In this document: positions 1 to 7,954 of the stretch, in pieces
Layout: each line of letters opens with the position of its first letter
Position numbering within the stretch: position 1 is the stretch's first letter
From: Sphingobium sp. AS12
GTDB lineage: Bacteria; Pseudomonadota; Alphaproteobacteria; Sphingomonadales; Sphingomonadaceae
Length of the DNA: 64,000 nt
Direction: 5' to 3'
NCBI RefSeq assembly: GCF_019097845.1
Contig: NZ_JAHRGM010000035.1
Location: 372,001-436,000 of the forward strand
Made by a program: the position numbers and the translations under genes
Notes under the pieces: model-generated
What the model was told of the DNA's origin: nothing
Seen by the model: the letters and a program-made list of their open reading frames with translations, nothing else
Databases searched by the model: none

Positions 1-1
1 C

Positions 2-628
2 CGCACCCTGCTGGCGCCCGTGCTGGCGCGCCATGCCGCCTTTGATGGCTGGCGCAAGGAAGCCGTCGCGATGGCGGCAGCGGAAAAGGGCGTCGATCCA
101 GACATTGCCGCGCTCGCCTTTGCCGATGGGCCAGTCGATATGATCGATGCCTGGTTCGCCAGCATCGACATGCGGATGCTGGATGCGCTACCGTCCGAAA
201 CGCTCGACGCGCTGTCGATCCGGCGCAGGATCATCGCGCTGGTGGAGGCGCGGCTCGACCTGCTCGCGCCCGACCGCGAAGCGCTGCGCCGCGCCATCGC
301 CATCCTTGCGATGCCGACCAATGCAGCGCGCGCGACCCGGCTGGGCTGGCGCGCGGCCGATGTCATGTGGCGCGCGGCGGGCGATAATGCCACCGACCTT
401 GCCCATTATACCAAGCGGATGACGCTGGCGGGGGTGTATGCCGCCACGCTGCTGGTATTCGTGGACGACGAAAGCGAAGGTCATTCAGACAGCCGCGCCT
501 TCCTCGCCCGGCGGATCGAGGGCGTGATGCGGTTCGAAAAGCTCAAGGCACAGGTCAAGGGTGTGGGCGGCGGCGAGCGGCTTAGCCTGGCGCGTTTCAT
601 CGGGCGGCTGCGCTACCCGGCGATATGA
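2..628 (+). CDS. COQ9 family protein, 5' end cut by window edge
   Basis: Ubiquinone-biosynthesis accessory protein of the COQ9 family, which in characterised members is a lipid-binding partner of the COQ7/UbiF hydroxylation step at the inner membrane. The reading frame is open from base 2, before the GTG at 20, so the true start lies outside the window and at least 208 codons are present. The sequence is helical and shows COQ9 features: a GWR segment near the start, a run ending in MIDAWF, a later LGWRAADVMWRAAGD segment where the COQ9 lipid-binding helix lies, and a TLLVFVDD segment. It stands about 90 bp before feoA on the same strand, but the Fur-like site between them suggests feoAB has its own promoter. 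The family call rests on sequence pattern alone. Confidence 0.8.
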   Translation, partial: RTLLAPVLARHAAFDGWRKEAVAMAAAEKGVDPDIAALAFADGPVDMIDAWFASIDMRMLDALPSETLDALSIRRRIIALVEARLDLLAPDREALRRAIAILAMPTNAARATRLGWRAADVMWRAAGDNATDLAHYTKRMTLAGVYAATLLVFVDDESEGHSDSRAFLARRIEGVMRFEKLKAQVKGVGGGERLSLARFIGRLRYPAI

Positions 629-671
629 TCTGCCGCGCCGGACGCCATTTCCTTCTGGTCTTTCCTAATCG

Positions 672-690
672 GTATTGATAGTCACTCGCA
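672..690. promoter_or_regulatory. Putative Fur box upstream of feoAB
   Basis: The 19 bases read GTATTGATAGTCACTCGCA; the complement, TGCGAGTGACTATCAATAC, fits the TGCGA-TGA-n3-TCA arrangement of proteobacterial Fur sites, with some mismatches to the E. coli 19-mer. It lies 28-46 bp before the feoA GTG, where a repressor would block transcription under iron sufficiency. Inferred from pattern and context only. Confidence 0.45.
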
Positions 691-717
691 GCAACTGCCC
701 TGTGAGTATCCATTCCC

Positions 718-972
718 GTGCGCCTGACCGAACTCCCCCTGCGCCAGCCTGCCTTTGTTGACCTGATCGACTGGTCCGTCCTGTCCCCGTCGGAAGGCCA
801 GCGCCTGCGCGAATTTGGCCTGTGCGAAGGGGCGAGTGTCGAGGCGCTGCACCATGGCGGCCTGTGGGGCAAGGGACCGATCGCCTGCAAGGTTGGCCGC
901 ATGACCATCGCCATGCGCCGCAACCACGCCGCCGCCGTGACCGTCCGCACCGGACCGGACGCCGTGCCATGA
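718..972 (+). CDS. feoA: FeoA domain protein, ferrous iron transport
   Basis: Small cytoplasmic SH3-like protein that assists the FeoB ferrous iron transporter. It has 84 residues, the usual FeoA length, with an N-terminal LTELP segment, a central LREFGLCEGASVE turn, and a C-terminal RMTIAMRRN strand typical of the fold. The start is GTG at 718 with no strong Shine-Dalgarno sequence before it. Its TGA overlaps the feoB ATG (ATGA), so the two genes are translationally coupled. A Fur-like site lies just upstream. Confidence 0.88.
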   Translation: MRLTELPLRQPAFVDLIDWSVLSPSEGQRLREFGLCEGASVEALHHGGLWGKGPIACKVGRMTIAMRRNHAAAVTVRTGPDAVP

Positions 973-2828
973 GCGTGCTGCCGCTTGTCGCGCTGGTCGG
1001 CAATCCCAATGCGGGCAAGAGCGCGCTGTTCAACGCGCTGACCGGCGCGCGGCAGAAGCTGGGCAATTATCCCGGCGTCACGGTGGAGCGCAAGGCGGGA
1101 CGGCTGGCGCTGGCCGATGGTCGTCCGGTCGAACTGGTCGATCTGCCCGGCACCTACAGCCTCAACGCCGCCAGCCCCGACGAACAGGTCACGCGCGACG
1201 TCGTGATGGGCAGACAGGCGGGCGAAAGGCGGCCCGATGCGCTGGTGATCGTGGTCGATGCGTCCAACCTCGACAATCATCTGCGATTCGCGCTGGAACT
1301 GATCGCGCTGGGCCTGCCGACGATCGTGGCGCTCAACATGGTGGACCTTGCCACCCGCGACGGGCTGGAACTGGACGCTGCCGTGCTGGCGCGCGAACTG
1401 GGCGTGCCGGTGGTTGCGACCGTGGCGGTGCGCAAGCGCGGCCTCGATCATCTGCGCGAGGAACTGGCCGGGCTGCTGGGCAGCATTGCGCCGGAGGCCA
1501 AAGCCCTGCCGCCGGAACGCGATTTCGATGCGGTGCGCGGCGAAGCCCGCCGCATCGCCCGCGCCGCCATCGTACGCGAAACCCCTTCGCGCCGCCTGAC
1601 CGCCGCCGTCGATCGCGTGGCGCTGCATCCTGTGTTCGGGTTGCTGCTGTTGCTCGGCCTGCTGTTCGTCATGTTCCAGGCGGTCTATGCCTGGTCCGAA
1701 GCGCCGATCGCGATGATCGAGGGGCTGGCCGAGGCCGCCGCCACCGCTACTCGCAACGCACTGCCCGACGGGATGCTGCGATCCTTCCTGGTCGATGGCG
1801 TCATCAATGGCGTGGGGTCAGTGGTGGTGTTCCTGCCCCAAATCCTCATCCTCTTCTTCTTCATCCTGATGCTGGAGGCGACCGGCTATATGGTCCGCGC
1901 CGCCTTCCTAATGGATGGCATCATGGCCAAGGTCGGCCTGTCGGGACGCGCCTTCATTCCGTTGCTCTCCTCCTTCGCCTGCGCGATTCCGGGCATCATG
2001 GCGACCCGCACGATCGCGGACCCCAAGGACCGTTTAACGACGATCCTGATTGCGCCGCTGATGACCTGCTCGGCGCGGCTGCCGGTCTATGCCGTCATCA
2101 TCGGTGCCTTCATCCCCGCCCGTGACATAGCGCCAGGGGTGGGGTTGCAAGGCTTCGTCCTCTTCTGCCTCTATGTCGCGGGCATTATCGGCGCGATGCT
2201 GGTGGCGCTGATCCTGCGCATGACCGTGACCAAGGGCGCAAGCGGCGGGTTCCTGATGGAAATGCCCAAATATCAATGGCCCCGGCCGCAGGATATCTTG
2301 CTCGGCCTGTGGCAGCGCGCGGTCATTTTTCTGAAACGCGCCGGCACCATCATCTTCACCTCCACCGTGATCCTGTGGGTGCTGCTCTCCTATCCCAAGC
2401 CTCCGGAAAGCAGCGCCGTCAGCCAGGTCGATTATTCGATCGCGGGGCGGATAGCAGGCGGCCTCAACGTCATATTGGAGCCGATAGGCTTCAACCGCGA
2501 CATCTCGCTGGCGCTGATCCCGGCCATGGCGGCGCGCGAAGTCGCCGTGTCGGCGCTGGCCACCGTCTATTCGATCGACGCGGGCGATGACGAGGCGCTG
2601 CTGGAACGCAGCCTTGGCGACCGGTTGAAGGACCAGTGGCCACTGCCGACGGCGCTGGCGTTTCTGGCCTGGTTCATCTTCGCGCCCCAGTGCATCTCGA
2701 CCATCGCGGTCACCCGGCGCGAAACCAATGGCTGGAAATGGCCCTTGTTCATGCTGGGCTATCTGTTCGTGCTGGCCTATGTCGCGGCCGGCGTCACTTA
2801 CTGGACTGCGACCGCCGCAGGACTATAA
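969..2828 (+). CDS. feoB: Ferrous iron transport protein B (GTPase permease)
   Basis: Inner-membrane Fe(II) transporter with an N-terminal G-protein domain. The 619-residue protein starts at the ATG overlapping the feoA stop; the frame is open upstream but that region belongs to feoA. The G1 loop GNPNAGKS is at residues 11-18, the G3 motif DLPG at 58-61 and the G4 motif NMVD at 123-126. A helical spacer follows, then two Gate-type repeats with about eight membrane helices, including [19 protein letters not shown] and the later [15 protein letters not shown], which carry the conserved gate cysteines. It is shorter than the roughly 770-residue E. coli protein but within the range of alphaproteobacterial FeoB. 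No feoC is visible; ssb follows directly. Confidence 0.95.
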   Translation: MSVLPLVALVGNPNAGKSALFNALTGARQKLGNYPGVTVERKAGRLALADGRPVELVDLPGTYSLNAASPDEQVTRDVVMGRQAGERRPDALVIVVDASNLDNHLRFALELIALGLPTIVALNMVDLATRDGLELDAAVLARELGVPVVATVAVRKRGLDHLREELAGLLGSIAPEAKALPPERDFDAVRGEARRIARAAIVRETPSRRLTAAVDRVALHPVFGLLLLLGLLFVMFQAVYAWSEAPIAMIEGLAEAAATATRNALPDGMLRSFLVDGVINGVGSVVVFLPQILILFFFILMLEATGYMVRAAFLMDGIMAKVGLSGRAFIPLLSSFACAIPGIMATRTIADPKDRLTTILIAPLMTCSARLPVYAVIIGAFIPARDIAPGVGLQGFVLFCLYVAGIIGAMLVALILRMTVTKGASGGFLMEMPKYQWPRPQDILLGLWQRAVIFLKRAGTIIFTSTVILWVLLSYPKPPESSAVSQVDYSIAGRIAGGLNVILEPIGFNRDISLALIPAMAAREVAVSALATVYSIDAGDDEALLERSLGDRLKDQWPLPTALAFLAWFIFAPQCISTIAVTRRETNGWKWPLFMLGYLFVLAYVAAGVTYWTATAAGL

Positions 2829-2857
2829 GGGGCCGCTTAACGCGTTTCGGAGGAATC

Positions 2858-3427
2858 ATGGCAGGCTCGGTCAATAAGGTCATTCTGGTCGGCAATCTGG
2901 GCGCCGATCCGGAGGTCAAGAGCTTCCAGAATGGCGGCAAAATCTGCAATTTGCGCATTGCCACGTCCGAAAACTGGAAGGATCGCAACACCGGTGAGCG
3001 CAAGGAGCGCACCGAATGGCACACGGTTGTCATCGGCGGCGAAGGGCTTGTCGGCGTCGCTGAGCGTTTCCTGCGCAAAGGCTCCAAAATCTATATTGAA
3101 GGCCAGTTGCGCACCCGCAAATGGCAGGACCAGAGCGGCAATGACCGCTATTCGACCGAAGTCATGGTGCAGGGTCCAGGCGCGGTCCTGACCATGCTGG
3201 ACGGTGCACCCGGTGGCGGCGGTCAGGGCGGCGGCGGTGGACGCGCGCAGCAGGGCGTCAGCGACTGGGGCGCATCGTCGGGCGGCTATGATGATTTTGG
3301 CGGCGGCAATAGCGGCGGCGGCTTTGGTGGCGGGCGTTCTTCGGGCGGCGGCGCATCGAGCGGCGGGCGCGGCAGCGCAGGCAGCCCCAATTTCGACAAT
3401 GATCTGGACGACGAAGTGCCGTTCTGA
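2858..3427 (+). CDS. ssb: Single-stranded DNA-binding protein
   Basis: Replication, repair and recombination protein that coats single-stranded DNA as a homotetramer. The ATG at 2858 is preceded by CGGAGGAATC, a strong ribosome binding site, which sets the start and gives 189 residues. Residues 1-115 form the OB fold ([19 protein letters not shown] start, [22 protein letters not shown]). A long glycine-rich linker follows, and the protein ends in the acidic tail DLDDEVPF, which recruits partner proteins. It lies 29 bp after feoB but is functionally unrelated to it. A strong hairpin terminator follows. Confidence 0.97.
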   Translation: MAGSVNKVILVGNLGADPEVKSFQNGGKICNLRIATSENWKDRNTGERKERTEWHTVVIGGEGLVGVAERFLRKGSKIYIEGQLRTRKWQDQSGNDRYSTEVMVQGPGAVLTMLDGAPGGGGQGGGGGRAQQGVSDWGASSGGYDDFGGGNSGGGFGGGRSSGGGASSGGRGSAGSPNFDNDLDDEVPF

Positions 3428-3451
3428 TCGGCGCGAAGCATTTTACAAAAA

Positions 3452-3479
3452 GGGGCGGTGGAAACCGCCCCTTTTTTTT
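3452..3479. terminator. Bidirectional rho-independent terminator between ssb and galU
   Basis: Perfect 8-bp stem GGGGCGGT / ACCGCCCC with a GGAA loop, flanked by five A on the left and eight T on the right. It can stop transcription from both convergent genes. The galU stop codon begins two bases beyond the T run. Confidence 0.92.
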
Positions 3480-3480
3480 G

Positions 3481-4359
3481 TCAGCCGCGTGCCAGTTCTT
3501 CGGCTGCGAAGGCGCGAATATGGTCGCGCAGATCATCCCGCTCCAGCGCCAGCGCCAGATTGGCCTCGATATAGCCGGCCTTTGACCCGCAATCGAAGCG
3601 GCGACCGTCGAAGGTCACGCCGTGGAAAGGCTGCTTGCCGATCAGCGCGGCCATCGCGTCGGTCAGCTGGATTTCGCCGCCCGCGCCTTTTTCCTGCGTT
3701 TCCAATATCTTCATGACATCGGGTTGCAGGATATAGCGGCCCGGCAGGATCAGATTGGACGGTGCGGTCCCGGCGGCGGGTTTTTCGACCAGCCCCTTCA
3801 CCTCCGTCAGCACGCCATCGCGGACGCCCGGATCGATCACGCCATAGCTTGGCGTCTGTTCCATCGGGATTTCCAGCGCACAGACCAGATTGCCGCCGAC
3901 CTTGTCATAGGCGTCGACCATCTGCTTCATGCAGCCATTGCCCGGCACGCCCTTCATGAACTCGTCGGGCAGCAGGATCGCGAAAGGCTCGTCGCCGATA
4001 ATGTCGCGCGCGCACCAGATGGCGTGGCCCAGACCCAGCGATTCCTGCTGGCGCAGGAACACCGCATTGCCCGGTGCCAGTCGCGTCCCTTCCAGTGCGG
4101 ACAGATCCTTGCCGCGTTCACGCTGCAACGTCTCGCATTCGAAGGCGATATCGAAATAATCCTCGATCGCGCCCTTGCCGCGCCCGGTGACGAAGATCAT
4201 CTGCTCGATGCCCGCCTCGCGCGCTTCGTCGACCGCATATTGGATCAGTGGACGGTCGACTACCGGCAGCAATTCCTTGGGCACTGATTTGGTTGCTGGC
4301 AAAAAGCGTGTGCCCAGCCCAGCGACAGGAAAAACGGCTTTGCGAATCGGCTTATTCAA
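3481..4359 (-). CDS. galU: UTP-glucose-1-phosphate uridylyltransferase
   Basis: Makes UDP-glucose from UTP and glucose 1-phosphate, a precursor for exopolysaccharide, glycolipid and envelope sugars. The 292-residue protein has the nucleotide-binding loop VAGLGTRFLPATKS (residues 12-25) followed by KELLPVVDRPLIQY, and the later VCALEIP, GVIDPG and LVEKP blocks of the family. The start is TTG at 4359, supported by GGGGAG six bases upstream on the minus strand; there is no better ATG. It is the last gene of a minus-strand group and ends at the bidirectional terminator shared with ssb. Length is normal for the family. Confidence 0.95.
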   Translation of the reverse strand: MNKPIRKAVFPVAGLGTRFLPATKSVPKELLPVVDRPLIQYAVDEAREAGIEQMIFVTGRGKGAIEDYFDIAFECETLQRERGKDLSALEGTRLAPGNAVFLRQQESLGLGHAIWCARDIIGDEPFAILLPDEFMKGVPGNGCMKQMVDAYDKVGGNLVCALEIPMEQTPSYGVIDPGVRDGVLTEVKGLVEKPAAGTAPSNLILPGRYILQPDVMKILETQEKGAGGEIQLTDAMAALIGKQPFHGVTFDGRRFDCGSKAGYIEANLALALERDDLRDHIRAFAAEELARG

Positions 4360-4396
4360 GATGGACTCCCCTTAACCCCGGCCCCCACGGCCATAT

Positions 4397-4426
4397 ATGA
4401 TTTGCCGCACATGCGAAAAAGGTCAA
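4397..4426 (-). promoter_or_regulatory. Possible galU promoter
   Basis: On the minus strand a good -35 box TTGACC (4421-4426) is followed after 18 bases by AATCAT (4397-4402), a weak -10 box, with an AT-rich run beyond it. The site is about 40 bp upstream of the galU TTG. Sequence pattern only. Confidence 0.3.
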
Positions 4427-4460
4427 GCGCGCAGCCAGAATTTCCAGTGTGCGCTGCACC

Positions 4461-4928
4461 CTATACTGCAAGCAAACGGTTCGCGACCGTTTCCAGATCG
4501 CCTATTTCCTGATCAAGTTGCTCGAATGTGACAAACTGATGGATATTTCGTTGATCGCGACAAATAAACCCGCCGGGCTGGGGCTGGTGAAAGCCCTGTA
4601 TGATCAGCGCACGAAAGCGGTCGATCCGCTGGATGTCGCGCTCGATCGCCGCGATTTCGGTGAGCGCGCTGGCATTGCGCCGGTCGCGCATCGCCACCAT
4701 CGTGCGCAATTCGGTCATCAGCTTGGCCATGGACGGGCGGGTGCGCGCGCCGACGGTGCGAATATCGCCCATCTTCTCGCGCATCAGGCCGATCTTGGTT
4801 TCCAGACTCTGTTCCAGCATAGTCCAGGCGCAGACCAACCGCCCGACCGCGCACAGCAACGCCGCATCCTCCGGCGCATAATCCGACACCGTTTTTCCAT
4901 TCATATCCGCAACCAGATGTACGCCCAC
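4461..4928 (-). CDS. Hypothetical helical protein
   Basis: I do not recognise this 155-residue protein. It is predicted cytoplasmic and almost wholly helical, with no signal peptide or membrane segment. Conserved-looking stretches are DAALLCAVGRLVCAWTMLEQ, KIGLMREKMGDIRT and a C-terminal acidic helix. The WTMLEQSLE block followed by long helices recalls small helical-bundle proteins such as HEPN-like folds, but the RxxxxH motif of active HEPN RNases is absent. The start is GTG at 4928, chosen because AAGGAG lies upstream at a usable distance; the ATG overlapping that region is in another frame. It sits between the SDHAF4-like gene and galU on the same strand. Confidence 0.55.
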   Translation of the reverse strand: MGVHLVADMNGKTVSDYAPEDAALLCAVGRLVCAWTMLEQSLETKIGLMREKMGDIRTVGARTRPSMAKLMTELRTMVAMRDRRNASALTEIAAIERDIQRIDRFRALIIQGFHQPQPGGFICRDQRNIHQFVTFEQLDQEIGDLETVANRLLAV

Positions 4929-5065
4929 GCCCCATTCTCCTTATTGCCCCCTGTCCTGCGCAGGAGGGAACGGATAGGCCAGAGGGACAGGCGCCATCGC
5001 TCGCGGCGGTGGCACGGCACATCGGAAATTGTGCAATATAGGCGGCGAGCCGAAAGCGCTATGGC

Positions 5066-5239
5066 TTAGAAATCAATCGCTAAACCCTTGCGTTCCCAAT
5101 CACCGTAGCGGACCGGGCTAAGCTCTTCCTGCTGTTGGGGCAGGCTGTCGATCGGGTCCGGTTGCGGCACCGGCGGGCTTTTCGACAGATGGGCGGGCGG
5201 CTGCACATGCGCGGGGCGCTTGCCATTATAATGTCCCAT
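5066..5239 (-). CDS. DUF1674 / SDHAF4-like protein (57 aa)
   Basis: Short gene encoding 57 residues from the ATG at 5239 to TAA at 5066-5068. The middle is proline-rich, and the C-terminus reads RYGDWERKGLAIDF, the hallmark of the DUF1674 family, whose mitochondrial member SDHAF4 helps assemble flavinylated SdhA into succinate dehydrogenase. The same role here is inferred. The frame stays open a little upstream without a clear alternative start or strong Shine-Dalgarno site. The gene is divergent from rsmB, with 140 bp between the two starts. No sdh genes are in the window. Confidence 0.8.
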   Translation of the reverse strand: MGHYNGKRPAHVQPPAHLSKSPPVPQPDPIDSLPQQQEELSPVRYGDWERKGLAIDF

Positions 5240-5379
5240 ATAGCCGCCTTTCGATTGCGGAGCGCCGCAGCGACGCGCCTGTCCTCAAGCCGTCATTTGG
5301 GCGGCGACGCGCCCAAGCGCAAGGGTATGGAGGGGCGGCACGCTTTCTTATCCCTGCAAAATGGCCTAGGCGCGGGCGC

Positions 5380-6669
5380 ATGGCTCAATCTCCCCGCCCC
5401 GCTGACGTCCCCGGCCTGCCTGCGCGTCGTTCCGCCCTCAAATTGCTCGACGCCGTCCTGCGGCGCGGCGACCCACTCGAAATCGCGCTGCATGGCGCCT
5501 GTCAGGGGCTGGCCGACCGGGCCGACCGGGCGCTGGTCCATGCCATCGCCGCCGAAGTGTTGCGCCATCTGCCCGATCTTGACGCGCTGATCGACGGCGC
5601 GACCCGGCTGCCGCTGCCTGATGATGCCAAGGCGCGCATGGTGCTGCGCATCGCGCTGGTGCAGGTGTTGGTGCTGGGCACCGCGCCCCATGCCGCGATC
5701 GCCACTGCATTGCCGCTGGTCGATGGCGGGCCGCGCAAGCTGGTCCATGGCGTGTTCGGTACGGTGACGCGCAGCGCGCCGGTGCTGCCCGTGCCGCCGA
5801 CCCTGCCTGCTGCCGTTGCATACCGCTGGACTGCGCAATGGGGCGCAGCGATGGTGGAGGCCGCCGCGCGCGCCTATGCCATCCGCCCGCCAGTCGATGT
5901 CAGCCTGCGCGATACCGCCGCCACCGCCGACTGGGCGACGCAATTGGGCGGCGTCAGCCTGGCCCCCGGGCATGTCCGCCTGCCCGACGGGGCCAATATC
6001 CCTGATCTGCCCGGCTTTGCCGACGGGGCGTGGTGGGTGCAGGATGTCGCCGCTTCCTGTCCGGCGCGCTTGTTGGGGGCAGGGGAGGGGCGCCATGCGC
6101 TGGACCTGTGCGCCGCGCCGGGTGGCAAGACGATGCAGCTGGCGGCGGCCGGATGGCGCGTCACTGCGATCGATTCTTCGAAAAAGCGGCTAGAGCGTCT
6201 GACCGAAAATCTCGCCCGCACCGGCCTGCCCGCCGACGTGGTGCAAGCCGATCTGCGCCAATGGCAGCCGGACGAACCTGTCGACGCCATCCTGCTCGAC
6301 GCCCCCTGTACCGCGACCGGTATCTATCGCCGTCATCCCGACGTGCTGCACCGCATCGGCCCGCGCCAGGTTGCCGAGTTGGCGGAATTGCAAGGCGAAT
6401 TGCTCGCCCGTGCCGCCGACTGGCTGAAGCCGAGTGGCGTACTGCTCTACGCCACCTGCTCGCTGGAACAGGCCGAGGGCGAGGAGCAGATCGCCCGTTT
6501 CCTTAGCCAGCGCCCGGACTTCGCGCTTGTCCCGGCACAAGCCGATGAATTGCCCGACGGCATGGCCCCCACGCCGCAGGGCTGGCTGCGCACGCTGCCT
6601 GACACATTGGCGGATCGCGGCGGCGCGGACGGATTTTTTATCGCGCGTCTTGCCAAGGCGGACAACTAA
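5380..6669 (+). CDS. rsmB: 16S rRNA m5C967 methyltransferase, RsmB/NOP family
   Basis: SAM-dependent RNA cytosine-5 methyltransferase; RsmB modifies C967 of 16S rRNA. The 429-residue protein has an N-terminal NusB-like helical domain (about residues 10-135) and a C-terminal Rossmann methyltransferase domain. Visible motifs are LDLCAAPGGKT near 240-251 (SAM binding), the DAPC motif at 307-310, and YATCSLEQAEGEEQ with the catalytic TC pair at 359-360. Both cysteines expected of an m5C enzyme are present. The ATG at 5380 has no obvious Shine-Dalgarno site; a start slightly downstream cannot be excluded. It heads a plus-strand run that continues with a PAS protein and rpe. Confidence 0.92.
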   Translation: MAQSPRPADVPGLPARRSALKLLDAVLRRGDPLEIALHGACQGLADRADRALVHAIAAEVLRHLPDLDALIDGATRLPLPDDAKARMVLRIALVQVLVLGTAPHAAIATALPLVDGGPRKLVHGVFGTVTRSAPVLPVPPTLPAAVAYRWTAQWGAAMVEAAARAYAIRPPVDVSLRDTAATADWATQLGGVSLAPGHVRLPDGANIPDLPGFADGAWWVQDVAASCPARLLGAGEGRHALDLCAAPGGKTMQLAAAGWRVTAIDSSKKRLERLTENLARTGLPADVVQADLRQWQPDEPVDAILLDAPCTATGIYRRHPDVLHRIGPRQVAELAELQGELLARAADWLKPSGVLLYATCSLEQAEGEEQIARFLSQRPDFALVPAQADELPDGMAPTPQGWLRTLPDTLADRGGADGFFIARLAKADN

Positions 6670-6721
6670 GCCTTAACCATGAAGCACTTAGGATGACCAT
6701 TCCTCGTCTGGAAGGTGCGCC

Positions 6722-7213
6722 GTGCGTCCGATCGAACCTTTGCCCCTGCACCATAGCTGGCCGCTCTACGACCTGCGCGAACATCTCGCCCCGGTGATGC
6801 TGGACTCGTCGCTGGCGCGCAACGATGCGGCGCTGGCGGAGCGGGGGCTGGGCCTGTGGCATTGCGACCTGACCGATGACAGCTTGACCTGGACCGCGGG
6901 CGTCTATGATATTTTCGGGCTGGAGCGGCATATATCGGTGCCGCGCGCCCTGTCTGTGTCGCTCTATGCCCCGGACTCGCGCGAAGCGATGCAGCGGCTG
7001 CGCACCTATGCCATCCGCCACAAGCGCGGCTTCACCCTGGACGTCGATATTCATCAGGCAGACGGCATGGGGCAATGCGCCATGCGGCTGATCGCCGCGC
7101 CGGTACTGAACGATGCGCAAGAGGTGATCGGCCTGCACGGCGTCAAGCAAATGCTGCCGCACGGCGCAGCCCGTTCTCACCGGCTCGATCCAACGATTTT
7201 CGTTATGTTATAG
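6722..7213 (+). CDS. Single-domain PAS protein
   Basis: Cytoplasmic 163-residue protein made of little more than one PAS domain of the PAS_3 type. Residues about 40-140 contain LGLWHCDLTDDSLTWT, the YDIFGLE segment, and a C-terminal strand with VIGLHGVKQML. There is no kinase, GGDEF, HTH or other output domain, so it may act as a partner subunit or small sensor; ligand unknown. The start is GTG at 6722, with AAGG ten bases upstream. It lies 52 bp after rsmB and 78 bp before rpe. Confidence 0.7.
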   Translation: MRPIEPLPLHHSWPLYDLREHLAPVMLDSSLARNDAALAERGLGLWHCDLTDDSLTWTAGVYDIFGLERHISVPRALSVSLYAPDSREAMQRLRTYAIRHKRGFTLDVDIHQADGMGQCAMRLIAAPVLNDAQEVIGLHGVKQMLPHGAARSHRLDPTIFVML

Positions 7214-7291
7214 CGGCTTGGGTGCGCTCCAAGCGCCACCCCCAAATCACCCGTTGCCCTTGGACGGAGGCATAGCTAAGGCGAACGGTTA

Positions 7292-7954
7292 ATGACACCC
7301 TCGATCCTCATCTCGCCGTCCATCCTCTCCGCCGACTTCGCCCGCCTGGGTGAGGAGGTACGCGCCATTGACGAAGCGGGCTGCGACTGGATCCATATCG
7401 ACGTGATGGACGGCCATTTCGTGCCGAACATCACCATCGGCCCGGCGGTGGTCAAGGCATTGCGCCCGCACACGAAAAAGACGTTCGACGTCCATCTGAT
7501 GATCTCGCCGGTTGATCAATATCTCGACGCCTTTGTGCAGGCGGGCGCGGATATCTTGACCGTCCATCCCGAAGCTGGGCCGCACATCCACCGCTCGATC
7601 CAATATATCAAGTCGCTGGGCGTGCAGGCGGGCGTGGTGCTGAACCCCGGCACCCCGGCCAAGATGCTCGATTATCTGATCGACGACGTGGACCTGATCC
7701 TGGTCATGAGCGTCAACCCCGGTTTTGGCGGGCAGAGCTTCATCGAAAATCAGCTGCGCAAGATCGAGGCGATCCGCAAGATGATCGACAAGAGCGGGCG
7801 CGACATCCGCCTACAGGTCGATGGCGGCATTGATTTTACCACCGCGCCCAAAGCCATTGCCGCCGGGGCCGACGTGCTGGTCGCAGGCACCGCCACCTTC
7901 CGCGGCGGGCCAACGGCCTATGCCGATAATATCCGGAAGCTGCGGGGCGGGTGA
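7292..7954 (+). CDS. rpe: Ribulose-phosphate 3-epimerase
   Basis: Interconverts ribulose 5-phosphate and xylulose 5-phosphate in the pentose phosphate pathway. The 220-residue TIM-barrel protein shows the family landmarks: [12 protein letters not shown] at the N-terminus, [19 protein letters not shown] (metal and catalytic residues), [19 protein letters not shown] and the phosphate-binding VDGGI and AGTATF loops. The ATG at 7292 follows a purine-rich stretch. Its TGA overlaps the GTG of the next gene (GTGA), so the heparinase-family protein is translationally coupled. Confidence 0.96.
   Translation: MTPSILISPSILSADFARLGEEVRAIDEAGCDWIHIDVMDGHFVPNITIGPAVVKALRPHTKKTFDVHLMISPVDQYLDAFVQAGADILTVHPEAGPHIHRSIQYIKSLGVQAGVVLNPGTPAKMLDYLIDDVDLILVMSVNPGFGGQSFIENQLRKIEAIRKMIDKSGRDIRLQVDGGIDFTTAPKAIAAGADVLVAGTATFRGGPTAYADNIRKLRGG

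Noticed and set aside
597..1628. Long open frame on the minus strand opposite feoA and feoB
   Set aside because: Rich in Arg, Gln and His, no domain, antisense to confidently assigned genes; typical of high-GC shadow frames.
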